From: Hymenolepis diminuta | Taxonomy: Eukaryota > Platyhelminthes > Cestoda > Cyclophyllidea > Hymenolepididae | Length of the DNA: 64,000 nt | Assembly: GCA_900708905.1 (NCBI GenBank) | Contig: CAADRB010000023.1 | Location: forward strand, 1,395,591 to 1,459,590 | Direction: 5' to 3' | In this document: in pieces, positions 24,245 to 36,700 of the stretch | Layout: the number at the start of each line of letters is the position of its first letter | Numbering within the stretch: the first letter of the stretch is position 1 | The notes under the pieces: generated by a model | Told to the model about the DNA's origin: nothing | Database searches by the model: none | What the model saw: only the letters and a program-made list of their open reading frames with translations | Program-made: the position numbers and the translations under genes

Positions 24245-25336
24245 ATTTGTAGGCGGTCGGAAATTAGCGAATATCCAAATAACCTCCACGCAATAAGACA
24301 TCAAAGATTTAAGATTGATTTATTCCATATTCCTAAGGGAAAAGATCCCTTCGATTGATTTGAAAATTGAGATATTCTTTTCTTGGAGTTTCTGGTATTG
24401 TTCGTGTTAAAGAAATGATTTGAAACATATAACAACAAGGGATTAACCGTAAGGTAGCTGCAAAAGAATATAGTCTTGACTTATTGAGTGAGAGGAATGG
24501 ACAAACACACTGGTCAAGTCTGGTAATAAAAGTGGCAGAAACTGATTTTCTTATCGGGATGCTTCTCTCTTCCCGAGATAAGCATTGGAAAATGTTTCTT
24601 TAGAACGGTTCGGGAGCTAGTATTGTCTAAAAGAAATTTTCTTTATCCCTCCACAAGGAACACTAGCCATCTACTTAAATGAAATGAATTAACCATATTT
24701 TAAAGGGCATAGGAGTAGTTTAAGGAATCATGTTCATGAGGAACCATATGAAACATAGCTAACTTTTGTCTCACTGTAGTGAAAATGCAGCAGTTAATTT
24801 ACCCTTTTTGTCCAAGATTAATTAATTTTACTGGAAATGGGTTCAAGTATTCAAGGCACATGATGTGGGAATTAAGAAGTAATTACATCTGTAGCAGAGG
24901 CAGCAGCATCATCTAGAGAGTGTCACATTCCCAGAAGCATAAGTTTTCACGCTGCTAACTGTGCATACACAGTCTCAGTTGCCAACGCGAATCTCGAAAT
25001 CTAAACAAATGCAGTGATTTACCCACTTGCCTCCTCCCTCTCCCCTTTCCCCATATTCATTCCTCCTCCATCTAACTTTCGTCCTGACTCCCCATTTTAA
25101 CTAAGTGAAGTGTAAACACAACCCTATTTTGATTTGGAAACGAAGACATTCCCTTTCGCTGTGTGCTAACCCTTGTACTGCTGCTGTGAATGTGAATGTG
25201 TTAATTATAACATGTAGCGACTTCCTCATAATCAATAAAGTGGTCGGTCACGCAAGAAGTGAGATCCGATTCACTGAATTGACTGCATCAAAGTGCTTTA
25301 AATGGAAGAAATGTAATGCCTTAGGTTTGGATAGGT
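24245..25336. other. No gene seen
   Basis: AT-rich DNA with a short pyrimidine-rich tract near 25,030-25,075. No convincing exon was found. Confidence 0.45.
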
Positions 25337-25411
25337 AAAAGTCATCTCACAACTTGGCCTCCATAGAGCTGGATTACAGACGCATGCCACTACGCCCAGG
25401 CCAAAGATGAC
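25337..25411 (-). ncRNA. SRP/Alu-domain-like structured RNA candidate
   Basis: On the minus strand the core reads GGCCTGGGCGTAGTGGCATG then CGTCTGTAATCCAGCTCTAT then GGAGGCC. It matches the 5' Alu domain of SRP (7SL) RNA and Alu/B1 SINEs over about 45 nt, including the hallmark TGTAATCC.AGCT. GGGCGTAGTGG fits a Pol III A box with one mismatch. The core is closed by two perfect helices, TTGGCC/GGCCAA (25,354-25,359 with 25,399-25,404) and GTCATCT/AGATGAC (25,341-25,347 with 25,405-25,411). It is followed at once by TTTT, a Pol III terminator. No S domain (GGTGACC, GGAAACGG) follows, so it is not a full SRP RNA. It could be an autonomous Alu-domain RNA, a truncated SRP pseudogene, or a SINE fragment of host origin. 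Confidence 0.45.
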
Positions 25412-27005
25412 CTACCTTCATTTAGTAAATGGATATTTTAAAATTTATGTGAGGAAGGGATGACTGAGAAATGACATGGAATATGTTCATCACATAAAGA
25501 AGATGATAAGATGAAATAAACCTAAAAATCTGATGTGGAAAAGCAGGCAATCTGATCTAAGATAAAGAAGATCCCTCTTCCTTATATTGTCCCTCATCTC
25601 CATTTAAAACCGAACCGTTTTCCCTAAATTAGATTATATAAAACGCCACCTTCACGAGCTCTTCCTTCTTCCCAATTTAAAGAGTGATAATTAACAATGA
25701 CGTTTGACACAATTCTCTGCTCGATTTCGATTTCAAATTAAATGACTGATATCGTAGATTTTTTCAGAAGGTAACCCGAGATAAAAGGAGTTAGCTATTT
25801 AAATCTGCGGAAAGAAAAAAGACAGATACTTCCCTCTTATTTTGAAATAATTTTTAAATATTAATGAATACTTTTCAAAATTTCATTTTGTATCCCCTCG
25901 GACAAGCTGAATGATATTTTAGTTTTACTCTTGATTAGAAACACTTAAAGCCTCTTTACTTATCAAGTTCATTTTGAAATGCTACATAAAACGCAAATAA
26001 ATATACTAAAGTAAAATTATTAGTAGTCATTTACTAAAATTTAAGTAATAATCTATCGTATCGCTTATTACTATCCATTCGTTAGAGTAATTAAGTCTAA
26101 TCAAATAGCAACCAACTAATGGGATTACCAAAAGAAGTAATGTCACCCACTAATAGCTGAGGTCACGAGTCTCTTTACAGTTGACCTTACCTGATTAGAT
26201 TATTAGTTGAGGGGGTGGGGAGGAGTGCTTCTTTGCGGTCACGGATAATTACTAACTCTTCTCCATGATTTTTAATAGGACCCGCTTCCCGTCTAGCAAG
26301 TTGCCATCGCACTGATTGACTGACCAGAAATTAAAAGAGGAGGACGAAATTAAAAGCAGCAAAAAGTAGCAAAAGTTTAATTTATATGACTTCCCCTCCC
26401 CGAGTCTCTTTCTCCCCGAGTAAAGATCTAATAATTTCTGTTACTCGGTCAGGGGCATTTGCAAAAGTTTTAAGAAACAGTTTACGACCCTTCGCCTGAA
26501 CTATCTGAAATACACTTCCTAATAATGGCATCGGATTTATTATACATACAAAGCTAAGTTAAGCGATCATGCACGAGATGATTTATCCCATTCATCCAGT
26601 TAGATGAATAAGTAACTCCAATGTTCATTAACCCTATTGGGTCCCTTAAATGAAAAAGATCATTTCAAAGGGACGATTTGGAGAAGAAGAGGTAAAAGGA
26701 GAGAGATTGATATTTAAAGGTTTCGACCTTGCGGACAGGGAGTTTAAAGTTTTAATGAATTGAGACATCTGAGAGAATTGAGTGTAATTTTAAATTGTTT
26801 TGGAATTTTGGAGGCGAATAAATAATATTGCTCTTGATGTTCGGTTTAAAAGTGTGTTATTATCCTGCATCTTTATGCTTTAGCATTTAACAATCTGGTT
26901 AGATGGCTTATAAAAGGAGAAAAAAGTATGCTCCCAGAATTGACCAAGCCTTAAAGCTTTGGGGATGACTCAATTCCCACCTTTAGCTTTTGAGCATAGG
27001 AGTTG
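25412..27005. other. No gene seen
   Basis: AT-rich DNA with scattered pyrimidine/purine tracts (for example 26,390-26,420). No coding exon could be supported. Confidence 0.45.
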
Positions 27006-27009
27006 GTAA

Positions 27010-27166
27010 ACATGAGCTGGACTTGTGAAGCGTTTTTCAACACTGGTCTTGGATAGAAGACTAGCATCATGCTTCCCCCGTAATGAAACTCGAGTTTTGC
27101 CTCCCCCTTCCTTAGTAGCCAGACCTAACCGGTGTGGGGTTGGCCATTCCGCCAAATAAGTGTGCA
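27010..27166 (-). mobile_element. tRNA-derived SINE-like repeat, copy 3
   Basis: GAAGCGTTTTTCAACACTGG followed by TCTTGGATAGAAG aligns with TTGTTTTCTAACATTCGTGTTGGGTAGAAG of the 40.1-kb copy (given here as a short comparison only). AACCGGTGTGGGGTTGGCC aligns with AACCAGTGCGGTTTGGCC of the 38.9-kb copy. The tRNA-like head is missing or truncated beyond about 27,166. An open frame of 61 codons across it is incidental. Confidence 0.55.
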
Positions 27167-27169
27167 GTT

Positions 27170-30100
27170 AGTTAAGTAATATTACAAGTGAAAAGTGATT
27201 AATCAATGTAAATAAGCTAATATTAATTTGCTTAAATAATTTAATTAATATATTGTTGTTCAAGATATTACGTAGGCATGTTCTTCAACTGTAGGAAATT
27301 GATATGAACGAAACCTCCATTTTGTGCCTTATATAGCTTCGCTTGTACCTTCTAACGGTAAAGTAATTTTTTATTACTTGAACTATTCGCATAAAATTAC
27401 AATTATATTGCTGTAGTAAACAACAAACATTCACGTATTCTTGGGCTCTTTTTAGAGGATATTGATAAACAATGCACCTTGATATTAGAAGCAGGGAAAA
27501 ACTCTTTGAAGTTCATAAACCAAATCCAAAGATGATGTTGGGTTATTACAGAATTATATACTCAGATCAAAGCGAAAAATGTCGACAAATGTCATGTAAA
27601 ATTCAAAACCATGGGTTTTATATCTGATTTTTGAGTAACTTAAGAACATGCAGGCGAATACTTCCACTTAAATGAAATCTAAAATAAGACTTTAAGGAAT
27701 GTGTACTCTTTTGATAACTAATTAAATCACTTGATTTTATAATAAAACACTGTTTCCAATCGTTCTCTCTATCTATTTATACGTTAGACCAATTAAAACT
27801 GGTGAAGAAATTTTAACTTTTGAAATGATACTTTGGGGAAGCTTTAGAATCCCACTTAGTATGCAGATTGGATATGCGCAAGTTCACACTATATTTAACA
27901 CGCAATAAAAACTTGCCACCTATGAAGCTGTCAGCTCACTACCTCTTTTGAAACCATAAATCACTCTCATGTCGCTCTCATGACAACTTCACCTCCTGCT
28001 GAAGATTCAAAAGGTCAAAAGTTATATGGTTATCACTTTGCACTACATTTCAAACTATATCCAAAGATAAAACTATTGATTGTAACAAATTCAAACGCGC
28101 AGAAGAAAAATGCAAATAAGTGAATTCCATGATTGATTTTGTGATCCACAATCGAAATAGCTACTGATCTCTAATAGAAGTTTGCGACATCACTGTCATT
28201 AATCAAAGGCATCCTTTATGTAGGGTGGCCGAATAACCTTTAGGCTATCTAATTCAAATTTCTGAATTAATTGTTTTGAAATGAGTTTTGAAGTTAAGCA
28301 TTTGAATGCATATCAGTTTTGAATGGACAGAAACCTGTATTACAAGGTGTAGCAGTTTAATAGCAGAAGAAAGCGGACTTCTGAAACTGAACAAGTTTTT
28401 CAGAATTTGGAGTAGCCCCTTTCCCATCTTTAAGCTATACAGGCAATTTGAACTGTTCAGTCTTTACTTATTCTGCATCATTACACAACATTTTTTTAAA
28501 ATGGTCTAAATTGCCCAGTGAAAAATCGCTTCGGGGAAGTCAGTTACATCCTCATAATTAGAATACTCTCGGATTTGTTCTTTCCTCCGCTCCTAAAATG
28601 TCCTAAAAGCTATTCTGAGGAGCGTAGAACGAGTAAACTATGTCAAGAAAGCTCGGTGGCAAATAGTTCTCTCAACAAATATCATAACAGTTTGGGTCAT
28701 TTCGAATGGATTTTGTTGAAATAGATGTAATGTTGGCATCAAATAAATTTCCTAATAGTCATCATCCAGTCTTTGAAATTTCAAACCTTATCATCAGCTA
28801 TTCTCTCCTATTTTGATTCACGTTTTACTAAATACCTTCATTTATCAAAATAGTTAAGTAAAACTAAGCCGTATCAAGGCATATAAACAGAATTAGGCCA
28901 CGGTACAGAATTATTTTACTAAATTATTCCGAAACAATAAAATCTTCATCGACTCGTTTCTCTCAGTATATGGCTGATAGAGAGACTAAAGAAAATAAGG
29001 AATCCCTTTCTAAGGAATTTGAAGGACTTCTAGCGACTTTTGAATTATATCCATAAAAGAATTCCTAATTAAAAGTCAGTTAAATTTACCTGCTGGAAAT
29101 TATCTTTTTCATTACCTTATGACTATATCAGATTTTGCAGATCATAAGAGAATTTGTAACTTAAAATTAAATGAAGGTAAAAATCAAAGAACAATCCAAA
29201 AGATATTTTATTTTCTAACTTTTTTACTGACGCAAAGTGTTCGACATAAAGTTTTCATAATTTATAATAAATGTTTTTGAAAGGAATTATTTTCCCAAAA
29301 CTTTTTCTGCATTAAAAATCATCGTAGTGTGTAAAATATTGTTGAATGAGGCAAGTTTATCGGATCTAGACTAAACTATACAAACTTCCATATTAAAATA
29401 AATGTTATTTCGATCACTCCCTTTTTTTAGTGTAAAACATCCCGAAAAATAGAAACAAAGCCATTTGTATGTATCATTTGATCATTATCTGTCCTTCTTC
29501 TCATTTCCCACTCCATCCATATTTTTCTCGCTGATATTCGTCACGTTTTCGCCAAAAAAGGACAAAATTGGTTCACTTTTGTGTATCGCTTTTGTATCAC
29601 TTTCTTGAAGCTCAGTCAGGGTGGTCCTAGTAGTAGCTTTCGTCTTCTTGTCGCCTTTACATGATCAGTACACTGTCTCAATCGTGAATTAAGGGGTAGG
29701 CGAAAGGGTGGTCGAAAGTGGGCTGAAATCACCAACACGTGGATCTTCACAATAACTTTTTGGTCGTTTTCTGTTGATATTTCGCTGATACATACTTGAT
29801 TGGGACGTGATTCAGTAGCTGTACAAATTAAAACGCTGTGTGAGAATTTAGAAGGGAAGTAGTTTCTCTCTCTCAAGTACGAAGACTTAGAATTACAGTC
29901 GTTAACGGCTATTCGGTTCATCTGATGATATTCATTTGAGGAAGATTACTGCAAGATCGAATAAATTCAGTGGAGTATTTTATCATTTTTGTCAAATTTT
30001 AATCTACATTTAACTGAAAAACTAAGTGAAATTATAGGAAAAATTTGTTTAAGGACAACTTTTAGGAAATACGGAAAAGACAGGTTATGTAAGTCACTCC

Positions 30101-33100
30101 TCCAAATTGGCTTCAATGCTTCAAGATGTATACTTTCTCTCAAATGTAATTTAATTCGTTCCATTTGCAATAGGAATCCACAAACAAATCTCAAAGCCGC
30201 AGAGTTGTTTTGGCTTCGGGTTTATCAATACGACTATTTGTCTCTAAGTCGTCTTCTCAATATGCGGGCACACACCGGTCTTAACACCCTGACTGTTATT
30301 CGGGACAGAAACTGTTTTTAGTCCGGCGGTGTTTTGATATTCAACGTTAATAATATAAAAACGACTTTTTTTAATATGCAATGTCTTTGTTGAGTAAATG
30401 AAGTGTTTTGGAGTAACTACACATCTGTTTTTTATATTCCCCTCTCTCGGGGTCCAGGTTAACCTGTCTAATGATTTCAGTTGAGCAGATCGATTTCCCA
30501 GGATTACAACAGGATAGAAGAGCCTTACTTCACAAAAGATCTTATTAAATGAAAGCGTTAAATCTCTTTTCTGTCAAGGATACGAGTAGTAAAAAAAGAT
30601 ACAAAGATTTCTTATGTGACAATTTATTGATTTAACCTACTGACTTGGCGGTGTTGGCCCTTCTCAACAATAGAACTAAAATAACGCCACTTTGTCAGTG
30701 GAATAATACTATATATTCACTAACACTGTTCTGTTCGACTAAAATATAAATATGGTTACACACTTTGCCAATAATTAGGACAGTGACGGGACTCCAATCA
30801 ACGATAATCAAGTACAAGATAAATGATGTGTGAGGACTTTGCTGAGATGTACGATAAATATTTGTTTCTGCTTCTTGTTAACTTAAGAAGGAAAAATGAA
30901 AGTAGATTTCTTATAAGAATTTGAGGGAGCTCCGATTTTAAAAATGACTTTTTCTAAAAAACTCATCTTGAGAAGTCTGAGAACTGATAGCTATTGTCAA
31001 GATCTGAGAACCATTGAGTTAAAAATTGCACTGCAGCTTAATTTTCATAAAGAAGGACCAACACTGTCTTTCATTCTTATTCAACTTTTATAGTTACAAA
31101 TTGTGCTATTCATCGAATACCAGGGATGAGCAGTGAAAAAAGCTTGCACTAAGTCATGACTGAGTCAAATCGATCAAGACACCAAAGATGTCTTTGGTAT
31201 AACCAGGCTACCTTGGATAAATCAGTCAATAATGTTAATTCCTGTTTCTAAAAGCGCAAATTCCCATCTCGAGGAAATTTGAGGAAAGACAATGAAGTAC
31301 AAAACTGTCAACCATGTATAAAAGTTATCGGAAAAGTAGCCATTGCCCTTGCTCTATCTACAGAAATAATTTTTTTCAGGCGCAACGATCAATAGGAATT
31401 TTCTGTGCTAAATTTCTGGTTGCTCTAAATCTTTTAAAAGACAATGTTCTCCTTAAGGTTACCATTAAACTCAATGAGAGTCCCTTCAAAAGGATCTTTT
31501 GAAAGGCAGCGGTTTATATTCATCCGAACTGAGCAGAGAAGTCAAAATCTCGAACTCCAAGGATCAAATCTATCCACCCTTTCTCAAACTATTTCCTCTC
31601 AAATACAGTTTTGCATCCACATGTCGAAATTGTATAATGTACACTTTATTATTAATAAACAGACATATTCTTATCATTAAATCAATCCTTCGAATAAAAT
31701 TAATTGGAAGTAAACTGGATTGAGGCATATCACAAATCGTAAACGCCTGAAAAAATGTCTGATTACTTAGTTCGCATAACGTTTTCAGTGATACATCGGA
31801 ATATGTAGGCTTCAAACCAATTTTGCTTCCAACATACTACGAACTATGATAGCCATACAACTGGTACCTTACTACATTTATTCAAGGTAAATTAAATCAA
31901 GTGAATAGGTGGGCATCTACTAAAGAAAATATCAATATTGATTTATGCTATATTCAAAAAACCAGTCTCTTCCCTTAATCTCAAGATTAAAGTACCTCGA
32001 ATTAATTGGATTCAATTATTTGATTAATATAACTGTTTATAGAATAAAGACGGCCTAACTTTCAAAGTCTGAGGTAGTAAACAATATTTGTTAAAGTGTT
32101 GTTTTATCATTATCTTAGGCTCAGAAAATATAAACCTAGTTTCTGTTTGTACGATAGTTCCCCACAAAATTTAACGAAAAATGTGACTGGCAGTTATTGT
32201 TCCTTCTGGATCTAAGCATCTGTTGCCACAGTGAAAAAATATTGTTGGGATAGTCAGGGCTATATTATTAGAAATATCAGTTTAGATTTAATCTGAATTT
32301 TCTTAATATCGTGCATTTATCAGTGGCAGTAAGTCCCATTAACACATTTTGAATATAGGTGATAGCAATTAAATGTGCACACTTGAAAATGCATTCATAA
32401 AGAAGTTGGAAATTTGTAAATACGTAATTTTGAATCATACGCTTTTCTTCTATTCATCAGAACAATCGGCTTACAGAAAAGTGCAAGATAATTTTGAAGG
32501 AAACGTATTTAATGTGAATCTAAAGAATTGCAATGACTTAAAAAGTTCCATTTATAAGCTTATTAAATCGTATTAATGACAAAGTTTGTGAGAGCGTAAT
32601 TTGTCATAATTTCACACTTAATTGTCGATAATATTAGGATTCCAGAAATAATCTCAATTAGTGTTTCGTAGTTTGGAGGTTAATCACGTTGATTATCCTT
32701 CATAATCAGATCATACCGTACAGGATAACTCAGAAGTGAATTTCAAACTTCAGAGGTTGAATCTCCACCACCAAAATTTGATGTCAACTCATTATACCCT
32801 TTAACGAATTGTAACCAATACTTGAACTGTTGATCTTGGAATGTTTGAATGGCGGATTGCCGGTTGACCCCACGGTATTAGTGTGTGCAAGTGTTAAAAC
32901 AAATTGATCCCTAATGTCTTGCCTTGGTTAAAAATAAAACCTTATTCACTTATAATAATTCATAGAATCGTGTTTGATAGTTTTCTTTAGGTTACTAAAA
33001 TATCGGATAGCAATTAAATATGCTATACATACGTCAGAACCAGATATAGAGGCAGTCTTTGATCACATTTAGTTAATAGATTAAATAACCAGAGTTTTTC

Positions 33101-33720
33101 TCCGTAATATTCAAAGCTCATGAAAAGATTTCTTTTCATTTGGGTGGTTTCGTCTTTTCAACCTTTTAAGCATGGTCAGATGTACTTAAAATGCTTCACT
33201 ATACGAAGTTCTGGTTACTAACTGTCATAATATAATCTGAAAAAGGTTTTAGTAGAGCACAGAATTTTAAGATCTTTTTGGATTTATATACCGTGTCAAG
33301 AAGCACATACGGTATATCTTGAGAATCCTTTGGCAAAATGCCGTAAAAAAGTAAATTATAACCCTTAGGATGAACAGAATAATAGCAAAAAATAATGAAA
33401 TGATCTTATTTCATTCAGGATCTTTCAGATACAGAAAGCTTCAACTACTTGATCCTTTGATTGATTACATTTATGCATTCCACATTTAACATGTGTAAAT
33501 ATAAGTCATGCACATATAAAAAATATTGTTAAGAGACACATCTGAGGGATAACGGTCCCAGTAATATGTAGTTGAACGATATAGAAACAGGGTATACTAC
33601 GTGATATTATCTTATTAATATAAAGAATATAAACGTGTGATAACCAACAATAATTTTTAAAATAAATATTCACCATTTTAAAATTTAAAAATGTCATTTA
33701 TCTAAGAATCATTATTCATA
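27170..33720. other. Long gene-poor stretch
   Basis: About 6.5 kb of AT-rich DNA upstream of the DCN1-like gene. Open frames reach 101-110 codons (29,616-29,921 minus; 29,989-30,321 plus), but they lack motifs and splice context. The number of such frames matches chance for this composition. Nothing else was recognised. Confidence 0.5.
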
Positions 33721-33721
33721 T

Positions 33722-33738
33722 ATTGGTTGTTATAAATT
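33722..33738 (+). promoter_or_regulatory. TATA-like and inverted CCAAT elements before the DCN1-like gene
   Basis: ATTGG at 33,722 and TATAAATT at 33,731 precede the ATG at 33,778 by 40-55 bp. The spacing would give a very short 5' leader. In AT-rich DNA the TATA match may be accidental. Confidence 0.25.
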
Positions 33739-33777
33739 TTTTGCGTTACTGGCGGAAATTGAATCTTTGGCTCAATT

Positions 33778-36700
33778 ATGGAAAAGGTAGGGTTTTTTAC
33801 TATATCTTGAATGACTTAAATACTGCTAAAATAGAAGTTCTTTACTGTAAAACAAAATCGTGAGGTGGTGCTCTTAATATGTTGAATCTGGGCGTAATTT
33901 TTTCGCTAAAATGACAATAAATTTGTTTCAAATTCTAAATGACTATGTTCGATTATATATCCTTTCATGCCTTGATTCTTATCTATTACTAAAATATACT
34001 CCCGAGTTTCTTCATTAATGAATATGTTTATTTTTTTTACTTAATTGTTTGTCTTCAATTCTATAGTTCAGACCACAAGGTGGAAAAGACCGCATTCTAA
34101 GGAAGTTTCTCTCAATATCTCAGTCAGATGAAAAGACGGCGATTTCTTGTTTAAATGCTAACAATTGGAAACTTGAATCTTCTCTCGAATTCTTCTACAA
34201 CAGATATTCGAAAATCCTCAATGATAACAAAATTGAAGAGCTTTATCAGCGTTATTGTGGTTTGCTTGGTTTTATTTTTCGTTAATCCAATACGCTGGTA
34301 AAGAATTTGATTTTACTGTTGCTGGTTTTGTACCTCTTTCAGACAGTGAACATCCAGATCGAATACTTGCTACCGGAATGGAACGCTTTATTGTAACAGA
34401 TCTCAAACTGAATCCTGCAAGTCGTTTGGTTCTTATCTTGGCCTGGAAATTCGGCGCTCGAACTCAAGGAGAGTTTACTAAGGATGAATTCTTTCATGGT
34501 CTGCATGCGCTAGAGTATGTTCCGTCTTAATTATCCTTCAGCCATCATTTGAGGCACACTTAATCATGAAAATTTCTACTTCCTTAGATGCGACTCTATT
34601 GAATCTCTTCAAAAGCGTCTGCCCACTCTGGAATCAGAAATTGAAAAACCTGATGCATTTAAAAGCCTCTATACTTTCACTTTTGGTTTTGCCAATGTAG
34701 ATAGATTCAATGCAAAATCTCTTCGTAAGTTACTTGATGTTCTACTTCTCGCCAATTTCTTTTTGCAGGTGACATTTTATCTTCAATTTTGCGCTATTTT
34801 AAATCATAATCAAGTGAGAGTTTTGCGCTAGTCAGAACTGTATTTTGATCTGATCGATGGCCTGCTTTATGCCGTATTTTGTTGTAATTTTTGTGCACCT
34901 GTGATGCTGTAATTGTTAAATCTACTTGAACTAGTATAAAATGATCTAGTTAGGTTCACCATTTTTCACTTTACTTCTCAGGCTCCTCTATTCTTGCAAG
35001 TAGTTATGAGAAATAAATAAAACAAGGGATTGGAAATATCTTAGATACGATGGGTGGGCAATGATATTCAAATATCTGCGCCCTCTGTTCAAATTATCCT
35101 TTTTCTCAAATTTTTTTGGAATGATTATCCTCCCTTCTATATCAGTTTGCTATCAATAAATTGTTCTGGGAATATACAGCAAATTCCCAAACGCTAAAAT
35201 CGGACCTTTGAAAATTATCGTCTAACACAGCTTTCTTCATATTTGATGCTCTTTAAACCAAACCTTATCTAAATTCGATGATTCCAGTTTAATTTAATGA
35301 AGTCATAAATGGGGGAAATAATGCGTTCAAGATTAAGAGCGTAGTCCTCTCTTTAAAGGTTTGAGTCATCGTTTTTCGTTCGTCTTTCATTCGAGCTTTC
35401 ATTAAAATTTGAACCTGAATTACAGGTTCCTTATTTCTGTAAGGAAATCTTTTGTAAAGGCACAGTATTAAATCCTATCTGCGTTTTACACTTTCTATTT
35501 CGCCTTTCAGGAATAGATGATGCCATTGCCTACATGGATTTACTCCTCCGTGGACGATTCGTTCATTTAGACCTCTGGTTCAAATTTCTTCGGGCAAGCC
35601 TATTCACCAATAATGACTTTTTATTATTTTCCTTCCATGTGTGTTGAATATAACTCTTTCCCGTAGGAAAAGAACCAAGCGGCCATTTCAAAGGATACTT
35701 GGGATTTATTGCTAGCTTTTGCCAGAACGATCGCACCAGATTTCTCTGACTACGATGTCGAAGGTACGTTTAGCAACAGCTGTTAATTCTAAATTCCAAA
35801 GTAGGAATTGTTAATTAAAAAAACCTAAGAGCACTTTACTATCAGAATTATCTACCTGTATGCACTTATTGCGTATTTATAGGAATATGTTCTCTTCCTC
35901 GAACTTTGGGTAGAGGATGATAAACTTGACCTCCCTTCCATGGTGATTTTTGAAGCACGGTTGGGTTAAACTTTGATTTATTTGTTTTTGTCCATCCTTT
36001 AATTTAAGTGATCAATAGGTTGCTTGAGTGAAATCGAATTAGGCTTAAGGTTCTGACAGTATAACTGGGCAAGGAATTTTGAATGGGATTTTTTTGTCTT
36101 GTGTAAGATGCACGACAGCGAACTTTTACGCACTGCAAATTAGTGCCAGTCATTGTAATAGTTGACGACCCGACTATTGAAGTTGAATCGAAAAGAAGTT
36201 GAAAAGAGGCTTTTCTCATTTGAATTTCATTTTTAGTAGCGGTTGGTTGTCTTTCTGAAGTAGTGTTAGAGGATTTATCCCTATCAATGCTACAGATCCT
36301 ACTAGAAACAACTTTTTAACCGTAAAAACAGAGGAAGAAGGATATTCCATAATAATCGTCCGTTTTTTATGCCTTTAATACCCATTATATTTGACGAACA
36401 AGTAGGTGCACAACTTTAAAATCTTAAATTCGAAGAAGGGATTATTTTCTCTCGTTTCTTACTAAACTAAAATTATCTCATTATCTTCAGGCATTGTTTC
36501 CTTAGTGAAGGAAATTTTTTCTCAAATGTATAGTAAGATAGATAAACAGTGATAAATTATGATATGTCAAGATTTAGAACAGCATTTTAGTGGTTTTATC
36601 CCACTGTTTTATAAAATTAGAATCAGCCTAAAGTGGGGCATTTGAAGACAATGGCGTTCGTTAAATTTTGTGTAGTAATTCCTCCTATAATGCAAGAACA

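Noticed and set aside
25337..25411. Reading this element as a tRNA because of its 7-bp closing stem
   Set aside because: No T-arm precedes the 3' strand of the stem and no anticodon arm fits; the SRP/Alu-domain resemblance is stronger.
29616..30321. Open frames of 101 (minus) and 110 (plus) codons
   Set aside because: No recognised motif; the plus frame lacks an ATG start; length is within chance expectation.
32068..32092. TGAGGTAGTA resembling the let-7 microRNA start
   Set aside because: Only the first ten bases match and no complementary arm is found within a plausible hairpin distance.
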